A stretch of 64,000 bases of DNA from JANQPX01 sp965204405 (GCA_965204405.1 CBDBEN010000004.1:124001-188000), one strand, 5' to 3'; shown: positions 25,890 to 34,781, counted from the first letter of the stretch. Numbers and translations are program-made. Notes: generated by a model not told the origin, from the letters alone.

Positions 25890-26732
25890 TCAAACCACCT
25901 TTTGCTGCTGCTCGCCCAGGCCGTCGATGCCGAGCCGCATCACCTGCCCGGACTTAAGAAATACGGGCTCGGGCTTGATGCCGAGACCGACGCCTGGAGG
26001 CGTGCCGGTGGAGATGACATCGCCGGGGAGCAAAGTGAGGTGGTGGCTGAGGTGGCTGACCACGGTTGGGATATCGAAGATGAACTGCTTGGTGGAGCTG
26101 TCCTGATAGCGGTGCCCGTCGACTTCGAGCCAAACCCTGACATCGTGGGGGTCGGCGATCTCGTCTTTGGTGACCATCCAGGGGCCGATAGGGGCGAAGG
26201 TTTCGGGGCTCTTGCCCTTGACCCATTGCCTGGCCCCGCCATTCGCCTGCACATGACGTTCCGAGACATCGTTGACGATGGTGTAGCCGGCCACGTAGTC
26301 CATGGCATCGGCTTCGGAAATGCTAGCGCAACGCTGCCCCATGACGATCGCAAATTCGACCTCCCAGTCGGTCTTCACCGATCCCTTGGGGATGCGCACA
26401 TCGTCATTCGGGCCGATGATCGAGCCGGTGTGCTTCATGAACAGGACAGGCTGATCGGGGATCTGCGATCCCGTCTCGGCAGCATGATCTGCGTAATTAA
26501 GCCCGATGCAAAGCAGATTGGGGATGAAGGCGACCGGCACGCCCAGACGCGGTGAACCGCTCGCCAGAGGGAGCGAAGTCGGATCGATGGCGGCAAGCTT
26601 GGCAAGGTTCTCGGGGCTAAGCTGATCCGGCGTAACGTCCGCTATGTGCCCGGAAAGATCGCGGATCTGGCCATCTGCATCCAAGACACCTGGCTTCTCC
26701 CCGCCCAAATCGCCATACCGCAATAAACGCAT
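25890..26732 (-). CDS. Fumarylacetoacetate hydrolase-family protein
   Basis: A 280-residue FAH-fold enzyme. It has a short N-terminal domain (MRLLRYGDLGGEKPGVLD) and the catalytic domain beginning at CIGLNYADHAAE. Metal ligands are in DWEVEFAIVMG (two Glu) and the later Asp of FDIPTVVSHLS context; ISTGTPPGVGLG is the typical loop near the end. Members cleave C-C bonds of acylpyruvates or hydrate/hydrolyse keto acids (ureidoglycolate lyase, 2,4-didehydro-3-deoxy acid hydrolase). The actual substrate cannot be chosen. It converges with the caiD gene (165 bases between stops) and is unlikely to be coregulated with it. Confidence 0.85.
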   Translation of the reverse strand: MRLLRYGDLGGEKPGVLDADGQIRDLSGHIADVTPDQLSPENLAKLAAIDPTSLPLASGSPRLGVPVAFIPNLLCIGLNYADHAAETGSQIPDQPVLFMKHTGSIIGPNDDVRIPKGSVKTDWEVEFAIVMGQRCASISEADAMDYVAGYTIVNDVSERHVQANGGARQWVKGKSPETFAPIGPWMVTKDEIADPHDVRVWLEVDGHRYQDSSTKQFIFDIPTVVSHLSHHLTLLPGDVISTGTPPGVGLGIKPEPVFLKSGQVMRLGIDGLGEQQQKVV

Positions 26733-27039
26733 CGCACCTTCCCCTCATGATTCACTTTGGCATGCCGGCTTCATAACCGGCAGGTTCTCTCAGTCCACAG
26801 CAGCACTCTAGGCGAGAACCGCTTGCCGGCCAATGCCAGGAAAACTTTCTCTTGAAAAAGCTGTATAAAAAAGCGCGAAATGCCCGCTTATGTCACGTAG
26901 GCTCACTCATGTTTTTACTACGAAAAGTGAGAAAGAAGCCGGGAGATTTTAGATGAAAGGCCGGCCATTCTCCCCTTGCCGCAAAACTCAATCGGCGAGA
27001 GAGCCATGGACGCGTTGTAAATTTATTGCGAAACACAAC

Positions 27040-27068
27040 TTGACGTTTATTAGAAATAAAATTATACA
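27040..27068 (+). promoter_or_regulatory. Sigma-70-type promoter of candidate small RNA 1
   Basis: TTGACG (27040-27045), a 17-base AT-rich spacer and TATACA (27063-27068). This is the best-looking housekeeping promoter in the window. Expected start is near 27075. Confidence 0.65.
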
Positions 27069-27074
27069 ACCTTT

Positions 27075-27137
27075 TATATATCCCTCCCTCCATAGAACTC
27101 GCGCCGCCATCTGACCCTCGGATGGTGGCATTTTTTT
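27075..27137 (+). ncRNA. Candidate small RNA 1 (about 60 nt) with anti-SD motif
   Basis: The start is predicted from the promoter at 27040-27068, and the end from the intrinsic terminator at 27103-27137. Before the terminator stem the RNA would carry an unpaired CCCUCCCUCC (27082-27091), complementary to ribosome-binding sites. It contains no plausible coding frame. It lies in the 457-base gap between the FAH-family gene and the P450 gene, both on the minus strand, so neither gene explains this plus-strand promoter and terminator. Alphaproteobacterial regulators with exposed CCUCC motifs are known; membership in a known family is not claimed. Confidence 0.6.
27103..27137 (+). terminator. Intrinsic terminator of candidate small RNA 1
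   Basis: A 9-bp stem GCCGCCATC/GATGGTGGC (one G-T pair), a 9-base loop and then ATTTTTTTG. It is directional for plus-strand transcription; the other side has no T-run for the minus strand. Confidence 0.85.
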
Positions 27138-27189
27138 GTCCGGGGCTCCCATTTCAGGCGATGATGCCTCTTAAATCAAGGGGCTGCGG

Positions 27190-28416
27190 TCAAGCCGCAG
27201 CCCAGGCTATCGGCAACTCCTCCGGCCCGCGGACGGAGAGACCTGGTTTGTAGGCAACATCTTTTTGAGCCAGGTCGAGCCGTGAAAAGTTCCGGAACAC
27301 CAGCCCGAAAACGACCCTCATCGTCAATCGGGCCAGGGCATTGCCGAGACAAAGATGGGCCCCCATGCCGAAAGCCAGGTGCCTGTTGGGCTGCCGCTCA
27401 ATATCGAAGACATCCGCTTGCTCAAAGGCGCCAGAGTCGCGATTGGCAGCGCCGTAGAGAAGACCGAAGGTGGTGCCAGCACCGAATGTCCGGCCGGCAA
27501 GGGAGATATCTCTGGTTGCATGGCGATGGAAAAAAGGTAGAGGCGCTTCAAAACGAAACATCTCCTGGATCGCGTTGGGCAGCTTCCCCGGATGCTTCTG
27601 CAAAACCTCCAAGGCATCGGGGTTCTTGAGGAGGACATGCATGCCGCTACCGAGCGCATCGATGGAGGAGCCGTGGCCGGCCATGAGGATGAGCATGCAG
27701 GTCGAAATGAATTCGTCTTCGCTATAGGCTCCGTCGGCTTCGTCGCGGATCATTTTCGTCATGAGATCATCCGCCGGCGATCGGATCCGGAGAGCCTTCA
27801 ACGCAAGCAAATAGTCGTGGAATTCACGCGTGGCTCGCTCGGCTTGCTCCTTGGCTTTCGCCGTGCGATTGACGTCGAAATAGCGAACCACGTCTTCCGA
27901 CCAGACCCGCATTCTCGAACAATCCTCAGCGGGCGCCCCAAGGAGCCTGCCGATCACGAATCCGGGAATATGCAAGGCGAAATCATTGACGAAGTCGATC
28001 TCGTCACGGCCTTTCAGATCGTCGATCAGCGCTTGTACGAACGAGCTGATAGCGGGCTCCAGGCTGGCGATATTTCTTGCCTGAAGCGCACCGAAGACCT
28101 GCCTTCGCAGACGCCGATGCAAAGCACCGTCGCTGTCCAGCAGGCTGAATTGCACGAAGCGCTCATGATAGGGCATGTCATGAAAATTGGCGGCGCGCTG
28201 GCGTTCGGCCAATTCTTCTTCAGTCTCAAAGCCTCTTAAGGATCGCACCAGGGAGCTGTCGCACGCCGCGGCGGCTACGTCGTCGTAGCGCGAGAGCAGC
28301 CACATTTCTTGGCCTTCGTAGAAGAACGGTCCTTCCATCTCGCGAAGCTGCCGGTAGACCTCATAGGGGTCCTGACGAAAATTTTCTCCTAAGGGGTCAA
28401 AGTCAAAATCTGGCAT
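27190..28416 (-). CDS. Cytochrome P450
   Basis: A 408-residue soluble bacterial P450. The heme loop is HLAFGMGAHLCLGNALARL with the iron-binding Cys at 356. The ExxR motif is E285-M-F-R288. The I-helix reads AGHGSS (246-251), where most P450s have an acidic residue and Thr, so the usual proton-relay pair is absent. Substrate unknown. No ferredoxin or reductase gene is next to it. I chose ATG 28416 since AAGGGG lies 6 bases before it; a GTG at 28434 would add six residues. A GGTATGACC half-palindromic sequence occurs about 50 bases upstream (28465-28473), similar to the GntR-type site near dctP. Confidence 0.93.
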   Translation of the reverse strand: MPDFDFDPLGENFRQDPYEVYRQLREMEGPFFYEGQEMWLLSRYDDVAAAACDSSLVRSLRGFETEEELAERQRAANFHDMPYHERFVQFSLLDSDGALHRRLRRQVFGALQARNIASLEPAISSFVQALIDDLKGRDEIDFVNDFALHIPGFVIGRLLGAPAEDCSRMRVWSEDVVRYFDVNRTAKAKEQAERATREFHDYLLALKALRIRSPADDLMTKMIRDEADGAYSEDEFISTCMLILMAGHGSSIDALGSGMHVLLKNPDALEVLQKHPGKLPNAIQEMFRFEAPLPFFHRHATRDISLAGRTFGAGTTFGLLYGAANRDSGAFEQADVFDIERQPNRHLAFGMGAHLCLGNALARLTMRVVFGLVFRNFSRLDLAQKDVAYKPGLSVRGPEELPIAWAAA

Positions 28417-28752
28417 GTCGTTCCCCTTGAGCACCGTCGGATTGTTTTGTTCGGTCTGTCTGGCGGTATGACCAAACCATCCGATATGATCACATCACCC
28501 GGCTGAGGCTCCCGCAGCGATCGTCTACAGTAAATGGTCATCTTTTCCCGATAGTCCCGGCGGAAAGGTAAGGGCGAATGTAGGTGTCTGCACTGCCGGT
28601 CGGGTCAACCCGAACTGACTTTGCTCCAGTCATTCTGGCTTAGCGCCTTTCCGAGACAGGTCGATCCAGCCCCAAGGAGCAGGATATCTGGACTGACTTC
28701 CATCTGCACGCCGCAAGCGACGGGGAATGCACTTAAAGAGATTCGATGAAGG
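28417..28752 (-). other. 336-base intergenic region between P450 and PQQ binding-protein genes
   Basis: No gene is seen. It should contain the P450 promoter. The only notable site is GGTATGACC at 28465-28473, a 9-bp imperfect inverted repeat of the form GGT-N3-ACC. Confidence 0.45.
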
Positions 28753-30012
28753 TCAGCGGCAAGCACTCTCGGATTGATCGAGCCCCAGCGTATCGAGGTG
28801 GTTGGTTGCGTGCAGAAATTGGGTGAGTGGTGCTCGGTCGATCACCGCATTGTGAGTGTGCAGCAGGATCGGCTGGCGGAGCTGGCGATTCCAAGGGCGA
28901 AAACTGCCGGGGGCGCCTTTATAGGTATCGAGTGTGAACTCATCCGACATCAAAAACTTATGCAGCAACTTCGCCTCGGTCGATTCCGTCCTGGTGATGG
29001 CCTCGACCACGGATTTGACCGCTGCCCAGGCCGCCCAGTCCGTCGCCTCCATAGTCCGTTCCGCCCTCTTGCCGAAGCGCTGATTCAACTGTGGTGCGCC
29101 ATGCCGTTCCCATGTCCAATGCCAGCCGCTAGCACTCAGTCCCTCGCTGCCGACGACCGGTCTGGCAAGATAGGTTGCGAAAGGCACATAGCGGCCAAAC
29201 TCGCCAAGACTATCGGCAAGGTAGACGACGTCGTGATCCGGCTCACCGGTCATCAGCGCGATATTGTTGCGATCCCGGTTGCGCGGATCGTTGCTCAGGA
29301 GAAAGTCGCGTTCCGCAACGACCGTCAGGCCGAATTTCGCAGCGGCATTGCGAAATGCGTCTGCATCCCTGCTATCACCTGCTTCCGGGCCGGTCAGCAT
29401 CAGAATATTCGACCAGCCCTTTTCCCTAAGATATTGAGCAAGCGCGTCGGCTCTCATCGCCCGGCTGGGAAGCATGTAGAAAAGATTAGCCTGACAGAAG
29501 CTTCGGCGAAGCTCGATGTCGGGATGGCGGACATCGAACATTAGGGCGGATTCCTCCACCATAGCGCTCGCTAGATCTCGCATCTCCTCCAGCGGCAGAT
29601 CGAGCACGAAGATGGCATGACCATCGGTCATTGCCTGCCGGACGGCATCGGCAGCATTTTGGCCATCATTCAGTTCGACCTCGAACAGTTCAAAGTTAAG
29701 ACCGAGACGGCGGCCGAGTACCTTGCTTTCACGAAGCCCGGCGCGGATTCCGTCGATCGGCCGTTTGCGTTCGCGCAAAGTGAGGCCGGTATAGGCGCGC
29801 CTGGTTTCGTAGTGGGGATCTTCAGCGCGTGACACGTAAGTGAAGGTGAACGGCGTTCGCTCTTTTTTCCTCTTTGTCTCCGCCTCGGCCGCCGGCATCG
29901 TGAGCAGTAGCATCAGGAGCCCCGTCGACAACAGACCGAACACCCTCCGAAAAGAGGACAGGTTCGTCGATGCCTTCCCGAAGCCCAATGAGGTGGCCGC
30001 GCCACTAATCAT
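28753..30012 (-). CDS. Substrate-binding protein of the PQQ alcohol dehydrogenase system
   Basis: A 419-residue exported protein. After an N-terminal signal region (hydrophobic LLSTGLLMLLLTMPAAEA) comes a type I binding-protein fold related to branched-chain amino acid receptors, of the kind found beside quinoprotein alcohol dehydrogenases (family known as PQQ-dependent alcohol dehydrogenase system binding protein). Recognised stretches: FTYVSRAEDPHYETRRAYTG and LPSRAMRADALAQYL. Its role in the system is unknown; no permease or ATPase is nearby. The ATG at 30012 overlaps the stop of the beta-propeller gene (ATGATTAG), which implies coupling. A TTG start at 30036 would add eight residues. Confidence 0.82.
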   Translation of the reverse strand: MISGAATSLGFGKASTNLSSFRRVFGLLSTGLLMLLLTMPAAEAETKRKKERTPFTFTYVSRAEDPHYETRRAYTGLTLRERKRPIDGIRAGLRESKVLGRRLGLNFELFEVELNDGQNAADAVRQAMTDGHAIFVLDLPLEEMRDLASAMVEESALMFDVRHPDIELRRSFCQANLFYMLPSRAMRADALAQYLREKGWSNILMLTGPEAGDSRDADAFRNAAAKFGLTVVAERDFLLSNDPRNRDRNNIALMTGEPDHDVVYLADSLGEFGRYVPFATYLARPVVGSEGLSASGWHWTWERHGAPQLNQRFGKRAERTMEATDWAAWAAVKSVVEAITRTESTEAKLLHKFLMSDEFTLDTYKGAPGSFRPWNRQLRQPILLHTHNAVIDRAPLTQFLHATNHLDTLGLDQSESACR

Positions 30013-30982
30013 CGATGAGGATGCCGTAGGGGACAAGGCCGACGGGTAGGGATTTTGTGACTTTCAGGCTGTCGGCATCGATAATCGAGATGTCGTCGGA
30101 GAGGCCATTGGCGACGTAGAGTTTGCTTTCATCTCGTGTCAGGGCCAGGCCCCATGGCCTGCTGCCGACCAGGATATACTTTTCGACCTTGCGGGATGCG
30201 ACGTCGACCACGGCGACGTGGTTGGCGCGGCCAAGCGCGACATAGGCACGGCTGCCGTCTTTGGTGATCAGGAGATCGACCGGGGTGACCTGCTCCTTTC
30301 GAAAGCCGGTCGGCAGAAGCTCTATATCACCACTCAGCTCGAAGCTGTCGAGGTCGATGATGTTGACCATGCCGGCCAGCTCGGCCGAAACCCAGAGCTC
30401 GGTCTCGTCCTTGTTGAGCGCGAAGCGGCGGGGACGCGTGTCCACCAGAATGTCATGGATGACCTCGCCCGCCTCGGTGTCGATCACATGCACCAGATTG
30501 GCGGCCTCGGAAGCGACGAAGACCAGCTTGCCGTCCGAGGTGACCTGCACGCCTTCCGGTTCCTCGCCGGTCTCGTATTCGTCCAGGAATTCGCCTGTCT
30601 CGACATCGTAGAGCGTCGCTGCCGCGTCCTCCTCGTTGGAGATGTAGAGATGCCGGCCATTGGGATGGAGATCGAAGGTTTCAGGCTCCTCCACACCTCG
30701 AATGCGCTGTACAAGCTCACGGCTCTCGACGTCGTAGACGGCGATCACCGAGTCATCTGCGCAGCCGACATAGAACTGGGTCCGATCATGGCTGAAGTGC
30801 ACGCCGCGCGGCCGGGCGCAGGTTTCGATGGTCTCGATGACCGTGTCATCAGGGCCGAGCACGGTGATGGTGTTGCTCTTCTCGTTGCTGATGAAAATAT
30901 TGCCGGTATTCCTGGCTTCAGCCCCCAAGCCGGTGACGACAAGAGCCAATGTTAGACACAACGCATATCGATTCCTCGCCAT
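30005..30982 (-). CDS. YVTN-type beta-propeller protein of the quinoprotein system
   Basis: A 325-residue periplasmic protein. The signal peptide is MARNRYALCLTLALVVTGLG followed by AEA. The mature part is a seven-bladed propeller of repeats of about 42 residues with the pattern GxRPRxxxLxxDxxxLYVA (for example VGSRPWGLALTRDESKLYVA). This matches the PQQ-dependent catabolism-associated beta-propeller family. The start at 30982 has a strong AGGAGG 5 bases upstream; another ATG at 31006 would also be in frame. It is divergent from the alcohol dehydrogenase gene, with 213 bases and a perfect palindrome between them, and coupled to the binding-protein gene downstream. Confidence 0.85.
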   Translation of the reverse strand: MARNRYALCLTLALVVTGLGAEARNTGNIFISNEKSNTITVLGPDDTVIETIETCARPRGVHFSHDRTQFYVGCADDSVIAVYDVESRELVQRIRGVEEPETFDLHPNGRHLYISNEEDAAATLYDVETGEFLDEYETGEEPEGVQVTSDGKLVFVASEAANLVHVIDTEAGEVIHDILVDTRPRRFALNKDETELWVSAELAGMVNIIDLDSFELSGDIELLPTGFRKEQVTPVDLLITKDGSRAYVALGRANHVAVVDVASRKVEKYILVGSRPWGLALTRDESKLYVANGLSDDISIIDADSLKVTKSLPVGLVPYGILIDD

Positions 30983-31027
30983 CAGCCTCCTGTAGCCTCC
31001 CTGCATGTTCAACTCCCAATGCCTCAG

Positions 31028-31051
31028 CAGAGATCGCCGCGGCGATCTCTG
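31028..31051. promoter_or_regulatory. Perfect 24-bp palindrome in the quinoprotein divergon
   Basis: Two uninterrupted 12-base arms: CAGAGATCGCCG and its exact complement. It lies between the divergent beta-propeller and alcohol dehydrogenase genes, 46 bases before the beta-propeller ATG and 144 before the dehydrogenase ATG. A regulator operator is the simplest reading; an RNA hairpin in the minus-strand leader is the alternative. Confidence 0.6.
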
Positions 31052-31195
31052 TAAACGGCCTCTCTCACCCCCTGAGCCCGTCATACTACGATGATTGAAT
31101 GGCCAAAAGAAATGTGCCACGCTGGAATTTGAATAATCGTCGACGGGCGCAAGCAAGCGTTCGCCCTTACATACCCTCCGGGAGACTTCGTTCCA

Positions 31196-32899
31196 ATGCT
31201 GAAAAAATCTCTACTAGCCGGCCTGAGCGCTTTCGCGCTGCTGGCGAGCGGGTCGGGTGCTTTTGCCGCCGACGAGACAGGCAGCAGCACGCTCTATGGC
31301 GACATGCTGACCGTTACCCAGGACATGCTCGACCGAGCCGCCGGTGACGGCAACAATTACTTGCACACCAATGGCGACTATCACCAGACCCGCTACCATC
31401 CGGCCCGCCAGATCAACACTTCCAATGTCAAAGACTTGCGGCCAGCCTGGATCTTCCAGACCGAGGTCGTGGACAGCCTTGAAACAACGCCCATCGTCGT
31501 GAACGGCGTAATGTACGTCACCACGTCCTTCAATCACGTCTATGCGCTGAATGCCCGGACCGGCGAACAGATCTGGCATCACAAACATAATATGGGTCCG
31601 ATCACCACCTATTGCTGCGGCCCGAACAATCGCGGCGTCGCGGTCTATGGTGACATGGTCTATATGGGCACGCTGGATGCCAAGATGGTGGCACTGGATG
31701 CCAAGACCGGCAAGCAGGTCTGGGAGACCGAGCTAGCCGACCCGGAGCTCGGCTACAGCGAAACCATGGCGCCGACCGTGGTCGACGGTAAAGTGTTGAT
31801 CGGCACCAATGGCGGCGAGTACGGTATTCGCGGCTTTGTCAAGGCACTGGATTGGAAGACCGGCGAGGTGCTTTGGACGTTCCATACGACACCCGAGGAC
31901 AGCACCGGCGTCTGGGCAACCCATGACGCCACCGGCCGCGACATGCTGCGCGACATCGAAGCCGAAAAGGCCGCGTTGAAGGAACAGGGTGATCCCTACA
32001 AGACCCTGGGCGGCGGTGTCTGGCAAAACCCGGCGGTCGACAAGGAAACGGGCCGGATCTACTTCGTGGTCGGCAACCCGTCCCCCGATCTCGACGGCTC
32101 GCTCAGGCCCGGGGACAATCTTTACACCGACAGCCTTGTCGCAGTGGATCTCGAGACCGGCGAGTATGTCTGTCACTTCCAGTATATCGCCCATGACGTC
32201 TGGGATCTGGACGCGGTCAGCCCGCCTATCCTGATCGATGTCGCCAATGAAAACGGCGAGATGGTGCCCGGTGTCCTGCATGCCGGCAAAACGGGACATG
32301 TCTACGTCCACAACCGGGACGACTGCAGCCTGATCCGCCATTCCGAAGCGATGGTGCCCCAGGAGAACATGTGGGTCCTGCCGACCGCCGATGGCGCACG
32401 CATGCTGCCCGGTGCCAATGGCGGTGTTGAATGGTCCCCGATGGCGGTGAATGAGAGCCTCGGTCTAACCTATGCGATCAACCTGCATCAGCCCATGACC
32501 TATCATGTCGAGAGCACGCCTTATCCTGAGGGCAAGCTCTGGCTCGGCGGCGCCTTCAAGGTCATCCCGGGCGAGCAGCAATGGGGCAATGTCGCCGCGG
32601 TCGACTACAACACCGGCAAGATCCGCTGGAAGGTCAAGACCGAGCAGCCGATGATCGGCGGCATTCTCTCGACCGCAGGAGGCCTGGTATTCACCGGCGA
32701 GGGCAACGGCCAGTTCAAAGCCTATGATGCCGAAACCGGGAGCCAGCTCTGGAAGTTCCAGGCAGGTGCGGGCGTCAATGCACCGCCGTCTTCCTATACC
32801 GTAGACGGCCAACAATATATCGTGGTCGCCGCAGGCGGCAACGCGCAGCTGGACTTCAAGCGCGGCAACAACATCATCGCCTTCACCCTTGGCGACTAG
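31196..32899 (+). CDS. PQQ-dependent alcohol dehydrogenase, probably lanthanide type
   Basis: A 567-residue periplasmic quinoprotein. Signal peptide about 1-25 (GSGAFAADE boundary). Eight-bladed propeller with tryptophan-docking repeats. The rare adjacent cysteines that lie over PQQ are C140-C141 (TTYCCGPNNRG). The catalytic Asp is D337 in HDVWDLDAV, and D339 two residues later is the extra Asp found in lanthanide-dependent enzymes (XoxF, PedH), where calcium enzymes have Ala or Ser. There is no C-terminal heme domain; the separate diheme cytochrome 89 bases downstream likely accepts the electrons. GGGAGA precedes the ATG. A terminator follows (32921-32956). The physiological alcohol is unknown. 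Confidence 0.93.
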   Translation: MLKKSLLAGLSAFALLASGSGAFAADETGSSTLYGDMLTVTQDMLDRAAGDGNNYLHTNGDYHQTRYHPARQINTSNVKDLRPAWIFQTEVVDSLETTPIVVNGVMYVTTSFNHVYALNARTGEQIWHHKHNMGPITTYCCGPNNRGVAVYGDMVYMGTLDAKMVALDAKTGKQVWETELADPELGYSETMAPTVVDGKVLIGTNGGEYGIRGFVKALDWKTGEVLWTFHTTPEDSTGVWATHDATGRDMLRDIEAEKAALKEQGDPYKTLGGGVWQNPAVDKETGRIYFVVGNPSPDLDGSLRPGDNLYTDSLVAVDLETGEYVCHFQYIAHDVWDLDAVSPPILIDVANENGEMVPGVLHAGKTGHVYVHNRDDCSLIRHSEAMVPQENMWVLPTADGARMLPGANGGVEWSPMAVNESLGLTYAINLHQPMTYHVESTPYPEGKLWLGGAFKVIPGEQQWGNVAAVDYNTGKIRWKVKTEQPMIGGILSTAGGLVFTGEGNGQFKAYDAETGSQLWKFQAGAGVNAPPSSYTVDGQQYIVVAAGGNAQLDFKRGNNIIAFTLGD

Positions 32900-32920
32900 G
32901 TGACACGCTCTATCTAAAGA

Positions 32921-32956
32921 AAGGGTCGTCTTCGGGCGGCCCTTTTTTTTGTTTTT
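32921..32956 (+). terminator. Intrinsic terminator between alcohol dehydrogenase and cytochrome genes
   Basis: A 10-bp stem (AAGGGTCGTC/GGCGGCCCTT, two wobble pairs) closed by the very stable TTCG loop (32931-32934), followed by eight T and then GTTTTT. It should make most transcripts end after the dehydrogenase; read-through or a separate promoter would be needed for the cytochrome. Confidence 0.9.
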
Positions 32957-32987
32957 GCAACATGCCTCGATCGAACGGATATGTCGG

Positions 32988-33566
32988 ATGCCCAAAATAC
33001 ACACTTTCGTTGCTGGTTTGGCTGCCTTGTTTCTCACCAGCGGCGATTCTCCTGCCCAGGAAGAACAATCTACCGAAGAACTGGTCGAACTATGCGTCTC
33101 CTGCCATGGCGAGGAAGGGCGCCCGATCGAACCGGATTACCCGATCCTTTGGGGTCAGGAGTTCTACTATCTCTACGTTCAGCTCAAAGACTACAAATCC
33201 GGCCGGCGCGAAAACGAACTCATGCAGCCAATCGTCGAAGACCTCAGCAAGGACCAGATGAAAGCCCTGGCCCAGGTCTTTGCCGACAAAGAATGGCCGC
33301 GCATCAGCTATGCGGCCAGCGAGGAAGACATCAAAGCCGGGCAAAGAGGCGCCAGTGCTGGACAATGCACCCAATGCCATCTCGGCGGTTATAACGGCAA
33401 CAGCCGGATCCCGCGCCTCGCCGGGCAAAACCCTGCCTATCTGGAACGCACGATGCTGGAGTTCAAGAATAAGATACGCCTGAATGCTCCTGATAAAGGT
33501 GCATTGTTTCGCGCTTACGAGGATGAGCAAATCAAGGCGATGGCCAACTTCATGGCCGGCATGTAG
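32988..33566 (+). CDS. Diheme c-type cytochrome (c4-like)
   Basis: A 192-residue periplasmic cytochrome. Signal peptide MPKIHTFVAGLAALFLTSGD with cleavage near SPAQ. Two heme-binding sites: CVSCH in the first half and CTQCH in the second, giving the two-domain c4 layout. Axial Met candidates lie after each heme (ENELMQPIV; KAMANFMAGM). It probably takes electrons from the PQQ dehydrogenase to the respiratory chain. The ATG at 32988 is chosen as it begins the signal peptide; the open frame reaches a TTG inside the terminator T-run, which cannot be the start. Confidence 0.9.
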   Translation: MPKIHTFVAGLAALFLTSGDSPAQEEQSTEELVELCVSCHGEEGRPIEPDYPILWGQEFYYLYVQLKDYKSGRRENELMQPIVEDLSKDQMKALAQVFADKEWPRISYAASEEDIKAGQRGASAGQCTQCHLGGYNGNSRIPRLAGQNPAYLERTMLEFKNKIRLNAPDKGALFRAYEDEQIKAMANFMAGM

Positions 33567-33613
33567 GCAGCTATCGATGGCTTTGCACCGAGGCGATCAT
33601 CGAAGCCCTGCTG

Positions 33614-34552
33614 CTACGCTCCCTCGAGCAAGGTCCGTATCGCCGGGGACGCGGCAAGATCAATCGCCCGCTTGCCGTCATTGTCCTGCTGATGAATGTC
33701 GGCGCCTGCATCGATAAGATGCCGGACCAGATCGGTATGGCCACGCTCGGCGGCAATCATCAGCGCTGTTCGGCCCCGATCATCTCGACGATCGATATCC
33801 GCTCCTCTGGAGAGCAGCAACTCGATGGTTCCAAGGGCCTCCCTGCTAGGAACGTCATTGGTATGGCCAGCCGCCCACATCAAGGGCGAAAGGTCGTGAG
33901 CGTCTGAAAAATCTACGGGAACGCCGGCGTCGAGCAGCTGGCCGACAATCGCCTCGAAGCCCTTGCCGGCAGCATAGATGATCGCGGTCTTGCCTGTACG
34001 ATCGGCGTTGTTCGGATCGGCACCATGATCGAGCAGGAGCTTGACCAAGCGATCATTGCCGTTGAAGGCCGCAGCTGTGAGCGGCTGAACATCTTTGGAA
34101 TTGGTGACGTTGGGATCGGCGCCAGCTTTGAGGAGAATCTTCACGGCCTTTCGGCGATCGCTGTCGACGGCTCGCAGAAGAGGCGTACTGCCGGCGAGGT
34201 TGGCTTGGGCGAGGTCCGACTTCTGCTCCAGCAGATAGCTGATCAGATCGGCATGGCCCATCCGGGCGGCAATATTCAGGGCTGTATTGCCGAAACGATC
34301 CCTGGCACCGATCCTAGCACCCGCTTCGATAAACTGCCGCGCGAGCTCAAGACAACCACGCTCCGCAGCATCAAAGAGGTAGAAATCCAGCTTCCGAGCA
34401 TTCTGGGCACCGCCTGCCGTGCGATAAGATCGATCGAGATCTTCGCAAAGATGGGCATTCCTGCTCATTGGTGCTGGCTCTGCTGCCGTCGTTGCGACGA
34501 AACAGGCAACCACAAGCACCAACTTGCCGGCCCATCCAATCCATGTCGTCAT
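33614..34552 (-). CDS. Exported ankyrin-repeat protein
   Basis: A 312-residue protein with a signal peptide (GKLVLVVACFVATTAAEP) and at least six ankyrin repeats with the classic G-TAL-x-A-A-x-x-G pattern (GNTALNIAARMGH, GRTALMIAAERGH). A protein-binding role in the periplasm is likely. It converges with the cytochrome c gene, 47 bases apart; ankyrin proteins are common near quinoprotein dehydrogenase genes, which supports a shared function without proving it. ATG 34552 and an upstream GTG at 34567 are both possible starts. No ribosome site decides between them. Confidence 0.85.
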   Translation of the reverse strand: MTTWIGWAGKLVLVVACFVATTAAEPAPMSRNAHLCEDLDRSYRTAGGAQNARKLDFYLFDAAERGCLELARQFIEAGARIGARDRFGNTALNIAARMGHADLISYLLEQKSDLAQANLAGSTPLLRAVDSDRRKAVKILLKAGADPNVTNSKDVQPLTAAAFNGNDRLVKLLLDHGADPNNADRTGKTAIIYAAGKGFEAIVGQLLDAGVPVDFSDAHDLSPLMWAAGHTNDVPSREALGTIELLLSRGADIDRRDDRGRTALMIAAERGHTDLVRHLIDAGADIHQQDNDGKRAIDLAASPAIRTLLEGA

Positions 34553-34781
34553 CTCTTTGGCACTCACGCGTAAAAGCCAACCGTCGCTGATCGGCTATCA
34601 TCTTGATCGATAGGCATAAATCGGTTGCCACATCGCCCTGCTCTCCGTCAACTACCTTTCCGGGAAAAACCTAAGGAAAAGACCATACTTCGCAGCATCG
34701 GGACCGAGACAATCGAGCAAAAACCATCCTCCTTTCAGCGAAATACAGGCAGTGACCTCATTGGCTTTTAGGGATATTTCG

